The position numbers were made by a program, and so were the translations under genes. From Shinisaurus crocodilurus (lineage: Eukaryota; Chordata; Lepidosauria; Squamata; Shinisauridae), in NCBI GenBank assembly GCA_021292165.1, contig CM037878.1, positions 1,302,001-1,366,000 on the forward strand: 64,000 nt of DNA, written 5' to 3'. Positions 11,287 through 21,781 of the stretch are shown here, one piece after another. How positions within the stretch are numbered: position 1 is the stretch's first letter; every line of letters starts with the position of its first letter. Below the pieces are notes generated by a model. The model had not been told where the DNA came from and made no database searches. It saw nothing but the letters and a program-made list of their open reading frames with translations.

Positions 11287-12067
11287 TGTGAAGGAGGCTG
11301 ATCTTACACCAACCCTCCAGGGTAGGCCACAGCCCCAATGTTCCCTGGACTGGCACACACCTCCCAAGGTCCCATACACCAAACCGGTGTAGCAGCCCCA
11401 ACCTTTAGACAAGGAACACACGCCAAGATTAAGTTGGAGACTTTATTAAAAAGTAAAAATAACAAGTTAGTCAGTGTAGGGTCTCCAATTGTCCAATATA
11501 AGTAAAATAATCCCTTATAAGAAAGGGCTAAAAGAAGGTAAGGGAAAAGGGGTGAGGTAGTTGTTGTGAGGAAAAGGGATTGGGAATAAAAAGGGACTCT
11601 AAAAGAATATAAAAACAAACCCCAAGAGTCTGCAAGAACAAAGCAAGTCAAACCAGGCCAAGCTTTTCCTAGCTAACCTGTCAGAGTGGCATACCTGCCC
11701 AGATGGAACTTCCCAGCATCCACGCCCCAAAGGAAGAACCCTGAAGCCTTTCCCCCTAGCTCCTTTATTGCCCCCAGGGTCCATTTTCACACCCAGCGTT
11801 CACCAATCCTGTCTTCCTAACTGTCGAAGGAGGGCCCCCCGCCCTTTCTCAGCTGTAGACACTTTCTCATGACTTCATCCCAATTAACACCTGACCTTGC
11901 TTCTCAGCTCTGCAGCTCACCCTTATCTCCCAGGTGCTCCCAACCACCCTCCCAGTACATTCCAAAAGACTAAAGTAAAAATCCGTTAGCTAAACAGCAA
12001 TGGGGGGGGAAGGGACATCTAACAGGGTTTCCCTAAAGTCCCAGCTACTACAAGTCCCATCTTCACA
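11287..12067 (-). repeat. LTR shared by copies 2 and 3
   Basis: Complete 781-bp LTR with the same TG/CA termini as 5300-6080. It carries the B-type variant GAACACACG near 11413. AATAAA is on the minus strand at about 11442-11447. Confidence 0.93.
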
Positions 12068-12125
12068 TCCCCCCCTTTAAGGAGATGAGACTGGGAGGGA
12101 ATTCCTGCCAGACCTCATCTTCTAC

Positions 12126-15100
12126 TTATTCTTCAGTGTGAATCCGAGACAAGCTATCAGCCAATACATTCTCCCTTCCCTTAATACGAACTATGGAAAA
12201 TGTATAATCTTGTAAGGCCAGACTCCACCGTAACAACTTCCCATTTGAATTTTTCATTTTGTTTAGCCAACACAAAGGAGAATGATCTGTCTGTAATTGA
12301 AATGACCTCCCCCAAAGGTAAGGCCGTAATTTCCCCAAAGCCCACACGATGGCTAAACATTCTTTTTCAATGGTGGACAGATTTCTTTCCCGAGGAATCA
12401 ACTTCTTACTCAAATAGGCCACCAGCAGCAGTTGCCGATCAGGTCCCTCCTATAACAGCACCGCCCCAACCCCAGTTGCCGATGCATCTGTTTGTAACAC
12501 AAAAGGAGAGGAAAAGTCAGGGGCTCTCAGGATAGGTGCTGCCGTTAGTTTGTCTTTAAGAAGGTCAAAGGCCTGCTGGCACGTTTCTGTCCAAATTACT
12601 CGCACTGGTTTTCTTTTCTGACACAGGTCCGTCAAAGGCGCGGCAATAGTACTGTAATGGGGTACAAATCTCCGATAGTAGCCAGCTAGCCCCAGAAAAG
12701 ATTGAACTTGTCTCTTAGTTTGGGGCACAGGCCAATCTCGGATGGCTTCCAACTTTGCTTCCAGAGGCTTGATATTTCCACTCCCCACCCTATGGCCAAG
12801 GTACACCACCTCCCCCAAACCAAATTGACATTTTGGAGCTTTTATCGTTAACCCAGCTTCTGTAAGCCGCTCGAACACTTGTCAAAGATGATCCAGATGC
12901 TCTTCCCAAGTCTGCGAAAAAATGGCTAAATCATCTAAATAAGCACAGGCAAAGGCCCCCAGCCCATTCAACAGTTTATCCATTAGACGCATGAAGGTTA
13001 ATGGTGCCGATTGGAGACCAAACGGAAGGACGGTGAACTCGAATAGCCCTTTATGGGTAACAAAAGCAGTTTTGGGGGCATCCTCTTCTGCCAGAGGCAC
13101 CTGCCAATATCCCTTAGTCAAGTCCAAAGTGGTAATGTACTTGGCTGTTCCCAATTGTTCTATCAGATGGTCTGCTCTGGGCATGGGGTAGGGGTCTAGA
13201 TGTGTCAATTCATTAATTTTTCTAAAATCTATACAAAATCTCACTTCTTGGGACTGCTTCTTGCTCACCAGTACAATAGGAGAAGACCACATGCTCTGGG
13301 ACGGTCTAATAACACCCAGATCTAACATAGACTGTAATTCCTGTTCAATAATTTCTGCATGTCGGCCTGTAGCTCGATAGGGATAGGAGCGCACGGGAGC
13401 ATGTTCCCCTGTCGGAATGGCATGTTGTACTAACGTCGTTCTCCCTGGAATGCTGGAAAACAAAGGAGCAAAATCTGTAATTAATTGCTGCAATCCTTGG
13501 CGTTGCTGTAGGGGCAAAGTTAAAGGCCAGTGTATTTCCTCTATCCCTCCTTTCTGTTGACATTCTTCTAACAGATCCAAAGGCCCATCCAGCTCTTCGG
13601 GCCCAGGCTGAAGGGGAAACACAAAATCTTTCCAGTCCACATACCGCTTAAGCATATTGACATGAAAAACCTTCGGCAATCGCGAGGTCTCTGCATGCTG
13701 CAGCAGATAGTTGACTTCCCCCAGCCATTCTTTCACAGTCAAAGGCCCTTCCCACTTAAGGGTTAACTTATCGGGCTTAACCGGTTTGAGAACAAGAACC
13801 TGGTCTCCGGGCTGAAACACTCGGATTCGGGCAGTTTGATCATACCACGCCTTTTGCGTGCCTTGAGCTTGGGCTAAATGCTCCTGCGCCACTTGTTGTA
13901 CCTCTCTCAGAGTATTCTGTAGCATTTGCATAAAACTTATAACATTCTGAGAGGAACTGACCACCTTTTGTTCCCACTCTTCTCTAAGCATAGTCAGAGG
14001 ACCTCTGAGTTCCCGGCCAAACATTAGCTCATTCGGAGAAAACCCCAAGCTTTCCTGAGGGGCATCTCGATACGCAAATAAGACCATGGGAAGCCCTTGA
14101 TCCCAGTCTTTAGGGTGGTTTGTCACATAGGCTCGAATCATCTTTCCCAGGGTCTGATTGAACCTCTCCACTAGCCCATTTGTCTGATGATGATAGGGTA
14201 CAGAGAAACATTGCTCTACCCCTCCCAGTTCCCACATCTTTTGCATTAGTTGAGACACAAATCCAGGTCCCCGGTCTGAAAGTACTACTTTGGGCATACC
14301 CAGCCGGGCACAAATAGTTAATAAAGTCTTAGCCAAAGTAGAAGCAGTGATTGATGTTAACGGTACAGCTTCTGCATAGCGAGTTGCGAAATCCACCTTC
14401 TACTTATTCTTCAGTGTGAATCCGAGACAAGCTATCAGCCAATACATTCTCCCTTCCCTTAATATGAACTACGGAAAATGTATAATCTTGTAAGGCCAGA
14501 CTCCACCGTAACAACTTCCCATTCGAATTTTTCATTTTGTTTTGCCAATACAAGTTCCTCCCAGTTCCCACATCTTTTGCATTAGTTGAGACACAAATCC
14601 AGGTCCCCGGTCTGAAAGTACTACTTTGGGCATACCCAGCCGGGCACAAATAGTTAATAAAGTCTTAGCCAAAGTAGAAACAGTGATTGATGTTAACGGT
14701 ACAGCTTCTGCATAGCGAGTTGCGAAATCCACAACCGTGAGAATGAATTTTTTGCCTGTCTTGGTGGGCGTCTGGAAAGGCCCCAATATATCCGCAGCAA
14801 TTTTTTTCAAAGGGAGTCTCTATTCGGGGAAGGGGCTGTAAAGGGGCTTTAGGGTGATCTTTATTGAACCCCACTCTTTGGCAGGTGTCACAAGAGCGAC
14901 AACAGTTTTTCACGGCTTCGGCCACTGAAGGCCAATAAAATTCATTAGACACCTTGTGCAAAGTCCGTTTCCTCCCCAAATGCCCCCCCCCCCCACGCAG
15001 TGGCATGAGCCAACTGTAAAACCGGTTCTCGAAACCCTTGTGGCACCACTAACTGGCAATAAATCTTCCACCTTTGTCCAACTCCTTTCGGTGCAAACTC

Positions 15101-15913
15101 TCGGTATAAGACTCCCGCCTCCCAAAAGAACTGAACAGGATGTTGAGGCATCACGGTAGCCACCTGGTTTTCAGCCGCCTCCCTGCACTCCTGCAAGGAC
15201 GGATCTTGGTTTTGAGCCTCTACAAAGGCAGTGGAGCGAAGATTCCCTGAAAGGATTTCTTCTCTCTCCACCACATCCTCTTCGCCTGCTGGCAGTAAAT
15301 CTTTTCCCTGCTGTTTAGCTGACTCTGGCTCTGCTGGGTCTCCGTCCCCCTCCCTTGCCCGTCCGTCCATAGCTGTCGCCTCCCCCTCAGCAGGGGGGCA
15401 AGATTCTACTGTCTGGGCCGGGAATACGGGGTCTGGGGAGGCCTGCTTCGTCTTAATTGTTTGACTCCGAGTCACCGCTAAAACAGGGGCTTGACTGGCC
15501 AAGAAAGCCAGATCATTTCCAATAAGAAACGTAGTAAATTCAGTTTCATGTACTAGCAAGTCCAATTCTCCTTTCCAATTTTTGTATTCTAACGGTATTC
15601 TGGCCAAAGGCATGGCAATGGGGGGAGAGTTATAAGGAGTGATGGTAAAAAATTGTCCCTCTAGCATTTGTCCTGGCTTCACCAAACTCCAGTCAATAGC
15701 GGAAAGGGCAGCCGCCCCACTGTCTCTCCAACCCTGTCCCCATTGCCCATTAATTTTAAGAATTGTAGCTGGCTCCACTTGACTTGTCCCGGTTGAACCA
15801 AAGCCATCGCCGGCTCCTTTCTCTTCCATGACGGTGAATGCCTGGCCGCGACTCCATTTCCGGGAATACGCGGGACGGGATCTTCTCCCTCTCCCTCGCT
15901 GGCCCCACTCCAA
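12126..15913 (-). pseudogene. Copy 3 pol, broken
   Basis: Integrase-core-to-RT is one open frame of 504 codons (12882-14396), but its start is the rearrangement junction, so the first catalytic Asp region is missing from that frame. Other breaks: TAG in RNase H (about 12451), TGA before RNase H (about 12879), the A-run frameshift near 14800 and a 12-base C-run near 14983 (11 in copies 1 and 2) that shifts the HHCC zinc domain. The protease DSG motif is kept. Confidence 0.9.
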
Positions 15914-17169
15914 TCCGAGGCTTCTCCGGGGGAGTCAGCGAGAGGCACTGGTCTCACAGCACCCACTTTAGCAGCTGCTTCTTTTTGCAACTTGGCTTTT
16001 ACTTTGGGGCGGTCTCGATGCATATCACCTTCACCTTTACAATAAAAACACCCGGTTGTCGTCGGGGTCGAAGTAGCTTTGGGCCCGATTCCTCCTCCAG
16101 TTGGTCCTCCCGACTTCGTTGGATTTGGTGTCTCACCCTTTCCGCCGCCTCCCGCCAGCTTGGCTGGGGTGGTTCGATTGCTGCTTCCACCCTTCCGATA
16201 CACTCCCATCTGGTCCGCAAGCAGCACCGCTTGCCGGAGGGTGGTAGGCCGCTGATCACTCACCAGTGCTGCCCTTCCCTCGGGAAGAACGGCATAAAAC
16301 TGTTCTAAGGCCACCAGCTCCCGCAAATCTCGAAAGGAGGCAGCTTGAGCCGTCTCCAGCCATAAATCCAGGGACCTCCGCAGCCTCGTTACCGTGGAGA
16401 CAAAACCCTCACCGGGCTCAGCCTTAATTTCTCTGAAATGTTGCCGATACCTCTCGGCCGAAAGGCAAAAAGTTTGTCTGACTAGTTCTTTAAACTGTCC
16501 ATAGTTATGCGTATCCTCTCGCGGGACGCTGTACAACAGTTGAGCCAGACAGCCAGAGGCTCGTGATCGAAGGGCCGACATCCAGCTGCCACGGGGAATA
16601 CGCTCATCTTCGCAGGCAATTTCAAACAAGCCCAAATATTCCAACGGATCCTGCCCCTCGTGAAAACGGGGCAGATCCTTGAAGTTTGGCTTCTCAGGAT
16701 GAACAGTTCCAGTGTGTTTTGCCAACTGGTTTTGCAGAAGGTCAACTTGCTTTTGTAATTCTCTTTCTCTGGACGTAGGCCTGGGGCGAGACAGGTCTTT
16801 TTGTCTCTCTCTCTCCTTGGAAGTAGATCTGGGACGAGACAGGTTCGGGATCCTCCGGGTCCGCCGGAGGGGAACCGCTGTTGCTCCCCCTTCTTCTCCT
16901 TGGTCATTTCCGCTGCCCATACTCCACCTCCGGGACCTGGAGATCTCCCCTCGGCCCCTAGATTCCACCATCCAGTCTGCCAAGCGAGATGGGATCGGCA
17001 CCCTTCTCTCTTCGCCCTCCCAGTCAACAGTCACTTCAATAGGAGGGGCGACTCGAGGAACCTCAACTGGTAAAATTTCCTCCCGGTCCAACACCGGCGG
17101 ATCGTCTGCCGCCTCTGCTCCCAGCAGGGGTCGGTCCTGATCCAACAGAGCAGACTCCATTTCTGCCAT
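15679..17169 (-). CDS. gag: Copy 3 gag polyprotein
   Basis: Open frame of 496 codons, almost identical to copy 1 gag; one visible difference is D for N in EAAD(N/D)PPVL near residue 22. It has the same SCAN-like capsid and the same degraded zinc knuckle (D and R in place of H and C). It overlaps pol in the -1 frame. The retained frame in a repeat with dead pol fits recent duplication; expression is unproven. Confidence 0.88.
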   Translation of the reverse strand: MAEMESALLDQDRPLLGAEAADDPPVLDREEILPVEVPRVAPPIEVTVDWEGEERRVPIPSRLADWMVESRGRGEISRSRRWSMGSGNDQGEEGGATAVPLRRTRRIPNLSRPRSTSKERERQKDLSRPRPTSRERELQKQVDLLQNQLAKHTGTVHPEKPNFKDLPRFHEGQDPLEYLGLFEIACEDERIPRGSWMSALRSRASGCLAQLLYSVPREDTHNYGQFKELVRQTFCLSAERYRQHFREIKAEPGEGFVSTVTRLRRSLDLWLETAQAASFRDLRELVALEQFYAVLPEGRAALVSDQRPTTLRQAVLLADQMGVYRKGGSSNRTTPAKLAGGGGKGETPNPTKSGGPTGGGIGPKATSTPTTTGCFYCKGEGDMHRDRPKVKAKLQKEAAAKVGAVRPVPLADSPGEASDWSGASEGEGEDPVPRIPGNGVAARHSPSWKRKEPAMALVQPGQVKWSQLQFLKLMGNGDRVGETVGRLPFPLLTGVW

Positions 17170-17266
17170 GAAAACTTTTCCCTATCTGGAAAATAACAAA
17201 CCCTTGCCTGGTTTGACAAACAAATGTTCCTCAGGTGGGCTGCAAAATCCGACCGTTAAGCCACCA

Positions 17267-18046
17267 TGTGAAGGAGGCTGATCTTACACCAACCCTCCAG
17301 GGTAGGCCACAGCCCCAATGTTCCCTGGACTGGCACACACCTCCCAAGGTCCCATACACCAAACCGGTGTAGCAGCCCCAACCTTTAGACAAGGAACATA
17401 CGCCAAGATTAAGTTGGAGACTTTATTAAAAAGTAAAAATAACAAGTTAGTCAGTGTAGGGTCTCCAATTGTCCAATATAAGTAAAATAATCCCTTATAA
17501 GAAAGGGCTAAAAGAAGGTAAGGGAAAAGGGGTGAGGTAGTTGTTGTGAGGAAAAGGGATTGGGAATAAAAAGGGACTCTAAAAGAATATAAAAACAAAC
17601 CCCAAGAGTCTGCAAGAACAAAGCAAGTCAAACCAGGCCAAGCTTTTCCTAGCTAACCTGTCAGAGTGGCATACCTGCCCAGATGGAACTTCCCAGCATC
17701 CACGCCCCAAAGGAAGAACCCTGAAGCCTTTCCCCCTAGCTCCTTTATTGCCCCCAGGGTCCATTTTCACACCCAGCGTTCACCAATCCTGTCTTCCTAA
17801 CTGTCGAAGGAGGGCCCCCCGCCCTTTCTCAGCTGTAGACACTTTCTCATGACTTCATCCCAATTAACACCTGACCTTGCTTCTCAGCTCTGCAGCTCAC
17901 CCTTATCTCCCAGGTGCTCCCAACCACCCTCCCAGTACATTCCAAAAGACTAAAGTAAAAATCCGTTAGCTAAACAGCAATGGGGGGGAAGGGACATCTA
18001 ACAGGGTTTCCCTAAAGTCCCAGCTACTACAAGTCCCATCTTCACA
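17267..18046 (-). repeat. LTR shared by copies 3 and 4
   Basis: Complete 780-bp LTR, A-type (GAACATACG). The G-run near 17986 is one base shorter than in the other LTRs. Confidence 0.93.
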
Positions 18047-19542
18047 TCCCCCCCTTTAAGGAGATGAGACTGGGAGGGAATTCCTGCCAGACCTCATCTT
18101 CTACTTATTCTTCAGTGTGAATCCGAGACAAGCTATCAGCCAATACATTCTCCCTTCCCTTAATATGAACTATGGAAAATGTATAATCTTGTAAGGCCAG
18201 ACTCCACCGTAACAACTTCCCATTCGAATTTTTCATTTTGTTTAGCCAACACAAAGGAGAATGATCTGTCTGTAATTGAAATGACCTCCCCCAAAGGTAA
18301 GGCCGTAATTTCCCCAAAGCCCACACGATGGCTAAACATTCTTTTTCAATGGTGGACAGATTTCTTTCCCGAGGGATCAACTTCTTACTCAAATAGGCCA
18401 CCGGCACCAGTTGCCGATCCGGTCCCTCCTATAACAGCACCGCCCCAACCCCAGTTGCCGATGCATCTGTTTGTAACACAAAAGGAGAGGAAAAGTCAGG
18501 GGCTCTCAGGATAGGTGCTGCCGTTAGTTTGTCTTTAAGAAGGTCAAAGGCCTGCTGGCACGTTTCTGTCCAAATTACTCGCACTGGTTTTCTTTTCTGA
18601 CACAGGTCCGTCAAAGGCGCGGCAATAGTACTGTAATGGGGTACAAATCTCCGATAGTAGCCAGCTAGCCCCAGAAAAGATTGAACTTGTCTCTTAGTTT
18701 GGGGCACAGGCCAATCTCGGATGGCTTCCAACTTTGCTTCCAGAGGCTTGATATTTACACTCCCCACCCTATGGCCAAGGTACACCACCTCCCCCAAACC
18801 AAATTGACATTTTGGAGCTTTTATCGTTAACCCAGCTTCTGTAAGCCGCTCGAACACTTGTCAAAGATGATCCAGATGCTCTTCCCAAGTCTGCGAAAAA
18901 ATGGCTAAATCATCTAAATAAGCACAGGCAAAGGCCCCCAGCCCATTCAACAGTTTATCCATTAGACGCATGAAGGTTAATGGTGCCGATTGGAGACCAA
19001 ACGGAAGGACGGTGAACTCGAATAGCCCTTTATGGGTAACAAAAGCAGTTTTGGGGGCATCCTCTTCTGCCAGAGGCACCTGCCAATATCCCTTAGTCAA
19101 GTCCAAAGTGGTAATGTACTTGGCTGTTCCCAATTGTTCTATCAGATGGTCTGCTCTGGGCATGGGGTAGGGGTCTAGATGTGTCAATTCATTAATTTTT
19201 CTAAAATCTATACAAAATCTCACTTCTTGGGACTGCTTCTTGCTCACCAGTACAATAGGAGAAGACCACATGCTCTGGGACGGTCTAATAACACCCAGAT
19301 CTAACATAGACTGTAATTCCTGTTCAATAATTTCTGCATGTCGGCCTGTAGCTCGATAGGGATAGGAGCGCACGGGAGCATGTTCCCCTGTCGGAATGGC
19401 ATGTTGTACTAACGTCGTTCTCCCTGGAATGCTGGAAAACAAAGGAGCAAAATCTGTAATTAATTGCTGCAATCCTTGGCGTTGCTGTAGGGGCAAAGTT
19501 AAAGGCCAGTGTATTTCCTCTATCCCTCCTTTGTTGACATTC

Positions 19543-20613
19543 TGAGCAGGAGCACAACAGGAGAGAGGCTCCAGCTGTTTTTGGGACTGTTTTTGGGACT
19601 GTGAAAAGGCAAGCAGGCTCCCAGAGAGCGAGCGAACAGAGCGAGCGAACAGGGAGAGCAAACAGGAGTTTGGCAGCGGAGTAGTACAACAACAAGTGCT
19701 GCAAGGGAAAGGCGTGGCCTGAGAGCTCATTCTGTTGAGCAGAAGCTCCTGCTGACTGCAACTACCTGGGGCTGATTGCAGCTGATTGATTGCAGGAAGT
19801 GGGGCTGATTGCAGGGCGTGGCCTGGGAGCTCATTCTGTTCCTGACTCCCAGCTGAGCAGGAGCACAACAGGAGAGAGGCTCCAGCTGTTTTTGGGACTG
19901 TTTTTGGGACTGTGAAAAGGCAAGCAGGCTCCCAGAGAGCGAGCGAACAGAGCGAGCGAACAGGGAGAGCAAACAGGAGTTTGGCAGCGGAGTAGTACAA
20001 CAACAAGTGCTGCAAGGGAAAGGCGTGGCCTGAGAGCTCATTCTGTTGAGCAGAAGCTCCTGCTGACTGCAACTACCTGGGGCTGATTGCAGCTGATTGA
20101 TTGCAGGAAGTGGGGCTGATTGCAGGGCGTGGCCTGGGAGCTCATTCTGTTCCTGACTCCCAGCTGAGCAGGAGCACAACAGGAGAGAGGCTCCAGCTGT
20201 TTTTGGGACTGTTTTTGGGACTGTGAAAAGGCAAGCAGGCTCCCAGAGAGCGAGCGAACAGAGCGAGCGAACAGGGAGAGCAAACAGGAGTTTGGCAGCG
20301 GAGTAGTACAACAACAAGTGCTGCAAGGGAAAGGCGTGGCCTGAGAGCTCATTCTGTTGAGCAGAAGCTCCTGCTGACTGCAACTACCTGGGGCTGATTG
20401 CAGCTGATTGATTGCAGGAAGTGGGGCTGATTGCAGGGCGTGGCCTGGGAGCTCATTCTGTTCCTGACTCCCAGCTGAGCAGGAGCACAACAGGAGAGAG
20501 GCTCCAGCTGTTTTTGGGACTGTTTTTGGGACTGTGAAAAGGCAAGCAGGCTCCCAGAGAGCGAGCGAACAGAGCGAGTGAACAGGGAGAGCAAACAGGA
20601 GTTTGGCAGCGGA
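19543..20613 (+). repeat. CR1 5' UTR tandem monomers, 3.4 x 311 bp
   Basis: Units start at 19543, 19854, 20165 and 20476, each with TGAGCAGGAGCACAAC. The first three are complete and virtually identical; the fourth stops matching at about 20613. They contain internal sub-repeats (GTTTTTGGGACT twice, GAGCGAACA twice). The layout resembles the promoter monomers of mouse L1, so a promoter role is inferred. Confidence 0.9.
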
Positions 20614-20646
20614 GTTCGGCAGGGGAGGTCAAGGGGGAGGTCCCTA

Positions 20647-20647
<1 letters not shown>

Positions 20648-20680
<33 letters not shown>
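20648..20680 (+). repeat. (CA)n microsatellite in CR1 leader
   Basis: An uninterrupted CA run followed by a short TA run, between the last monomer and ORF1. Confidence 0.9.
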
Positions 20681-20689
<9 letters not shown>

Positions 20690-20714
20690 TCTAGGAAGAC
20701 AGAAACAGAGCACT

Positions 20715-21743
20715 ATGGAAGGAAAGGACTCAGCAGTGGTGGTGACCTGCAAGGGGTGTGCAATGTTTGTTTTCCTGCCGGAGATCAACATGGCCTACAC
20801 ATGCAACAAGTGCAAGCTGGTCACGCTGTTGGAAGAAAAGGTCAGAGGACTGGAGCAGCAAGTGTCAACCCTCAGGAGCATAAGAGAAAGCGAGGAGTTC
20901 TTAGACAGAACGGTGGATCTACAGCACCAAAGCACAGTACAGGAGCCAGAAGGGCAACTGCAGGATGAGGCGGAGTCGGAGACTGCAGAGGCAAGGGAAA
21001 ATAACACAGGGGGAACTCCCTGGAAAAGGGTGACTGTTAGGAGCAGAAGAACTACAAGACACTCTGCGCCTGTGGAAGCAGTGGAGCTATGGAACCGCTT
21101 CCATGTACTTGAGGACGAGAGCAGAGGACAGCCTGCAGAGGACGGATTACCGGGCACCCAACGTGACAGTGAGTAAGAGGCTGAGGGTCAGTCAAGTGGA
21201 GGAAATCGAACCAAGGCCTACAGCAAGAGGAAGAGAAGAGTACTCGTAGTGGGAGACTCCCTCCTGCGGGGGATTGAAGCCAAAGTATGTCGCGAAGACC
21301 CGTGGACTCGCCAGGTGTGCTGTCTCCCTGGGGCACGGATTAAGGATGTGACAGAACAGCTGCCGAGGCTCATGCAGCCCACCGACACATACCCCTTTCT
21401 TCTCTTCCACGTGGGTACAAATGATACTGCCAAGCGGAGTTACAAAGAAATCACGGCAGACTTTGAAGAGCTGGGAAGGGAACTCAAGAACTTCGGGGCC
21501 CAGATAGTTTTCTCATCCATCCTTCCAGTACTTGGAAGAGGCATAGAAAGGGAAAGAAAAATACTCCGAGTGAATGACTGGCTACGAAGGTGGAGCCGAC
21601 GTGAGGGATTTGGATTCTGGGACCACGGGCTACACTTCCTGGAAGATGGACTGCTGGCAAAGGATGGGTTGCACCTCACAAGGACTGGGAAGAATGTGTT
21701 TGGACACAGCATGAGGAACTTAATCAGGAGGGCTTTAAACTGA
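20715..21743 (+). pseudogene. CR1 ORF1: zinc finger, coiled coil and SGNH esterase, one in-frame stop
   Basis: One reading frame of 343 codons is interrupted only by TAA at 21174-21176. The first part (20715-21173, 153 codons) has a C-x2-C...C-x2-C zinc-finger-like start (CKGC, CNKC) then a leucine-rich helix, the usual RNA-binding and multimerising part of CR1 ORF1. After the stop the frame continues into an SGNH/GDSL esterase: VGDSLLRG (21249) with the catalytic Ser, HVGTND, and KDGLHLTRTG with the Asp-His pair. Esterase domains are a known feature of CR1 ORF1. The stop may be a simple nonsense mutation. Confidence 0.85.
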
Positions 21744-21781
21744 ATCCAACAGGGGAGGGAGACATAAACTCGGGGGTATCA

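Larger units (their letters stand above)
12068..17266 (-). mobile_element. Gmr1-like gypsy copy 3, internal region (rearranged)
   Basis: The internal region is 5199 bp, with the same integrase rearrangement as copies 2 and 4 (from about 14397). Gag and primer-binding-site variants are A-type like copy 1. It shares LTRs on both sides. Confidence 0.92.

Noticed and set aside
19324..20490. Overlapping minus-strand frames of 110-400 codons across the CR1 5' end
   Set aside because: They are frames through the 311-bp monomers, repeat with the same period, and fuse to gypsy RT by chance at the insertion junction.
19543..20613. Satellite array independent of CR1
   Set aside because: The last unit runs directly into the CR1 leader and ORF1, and the block starts exactly at the insertion junction.
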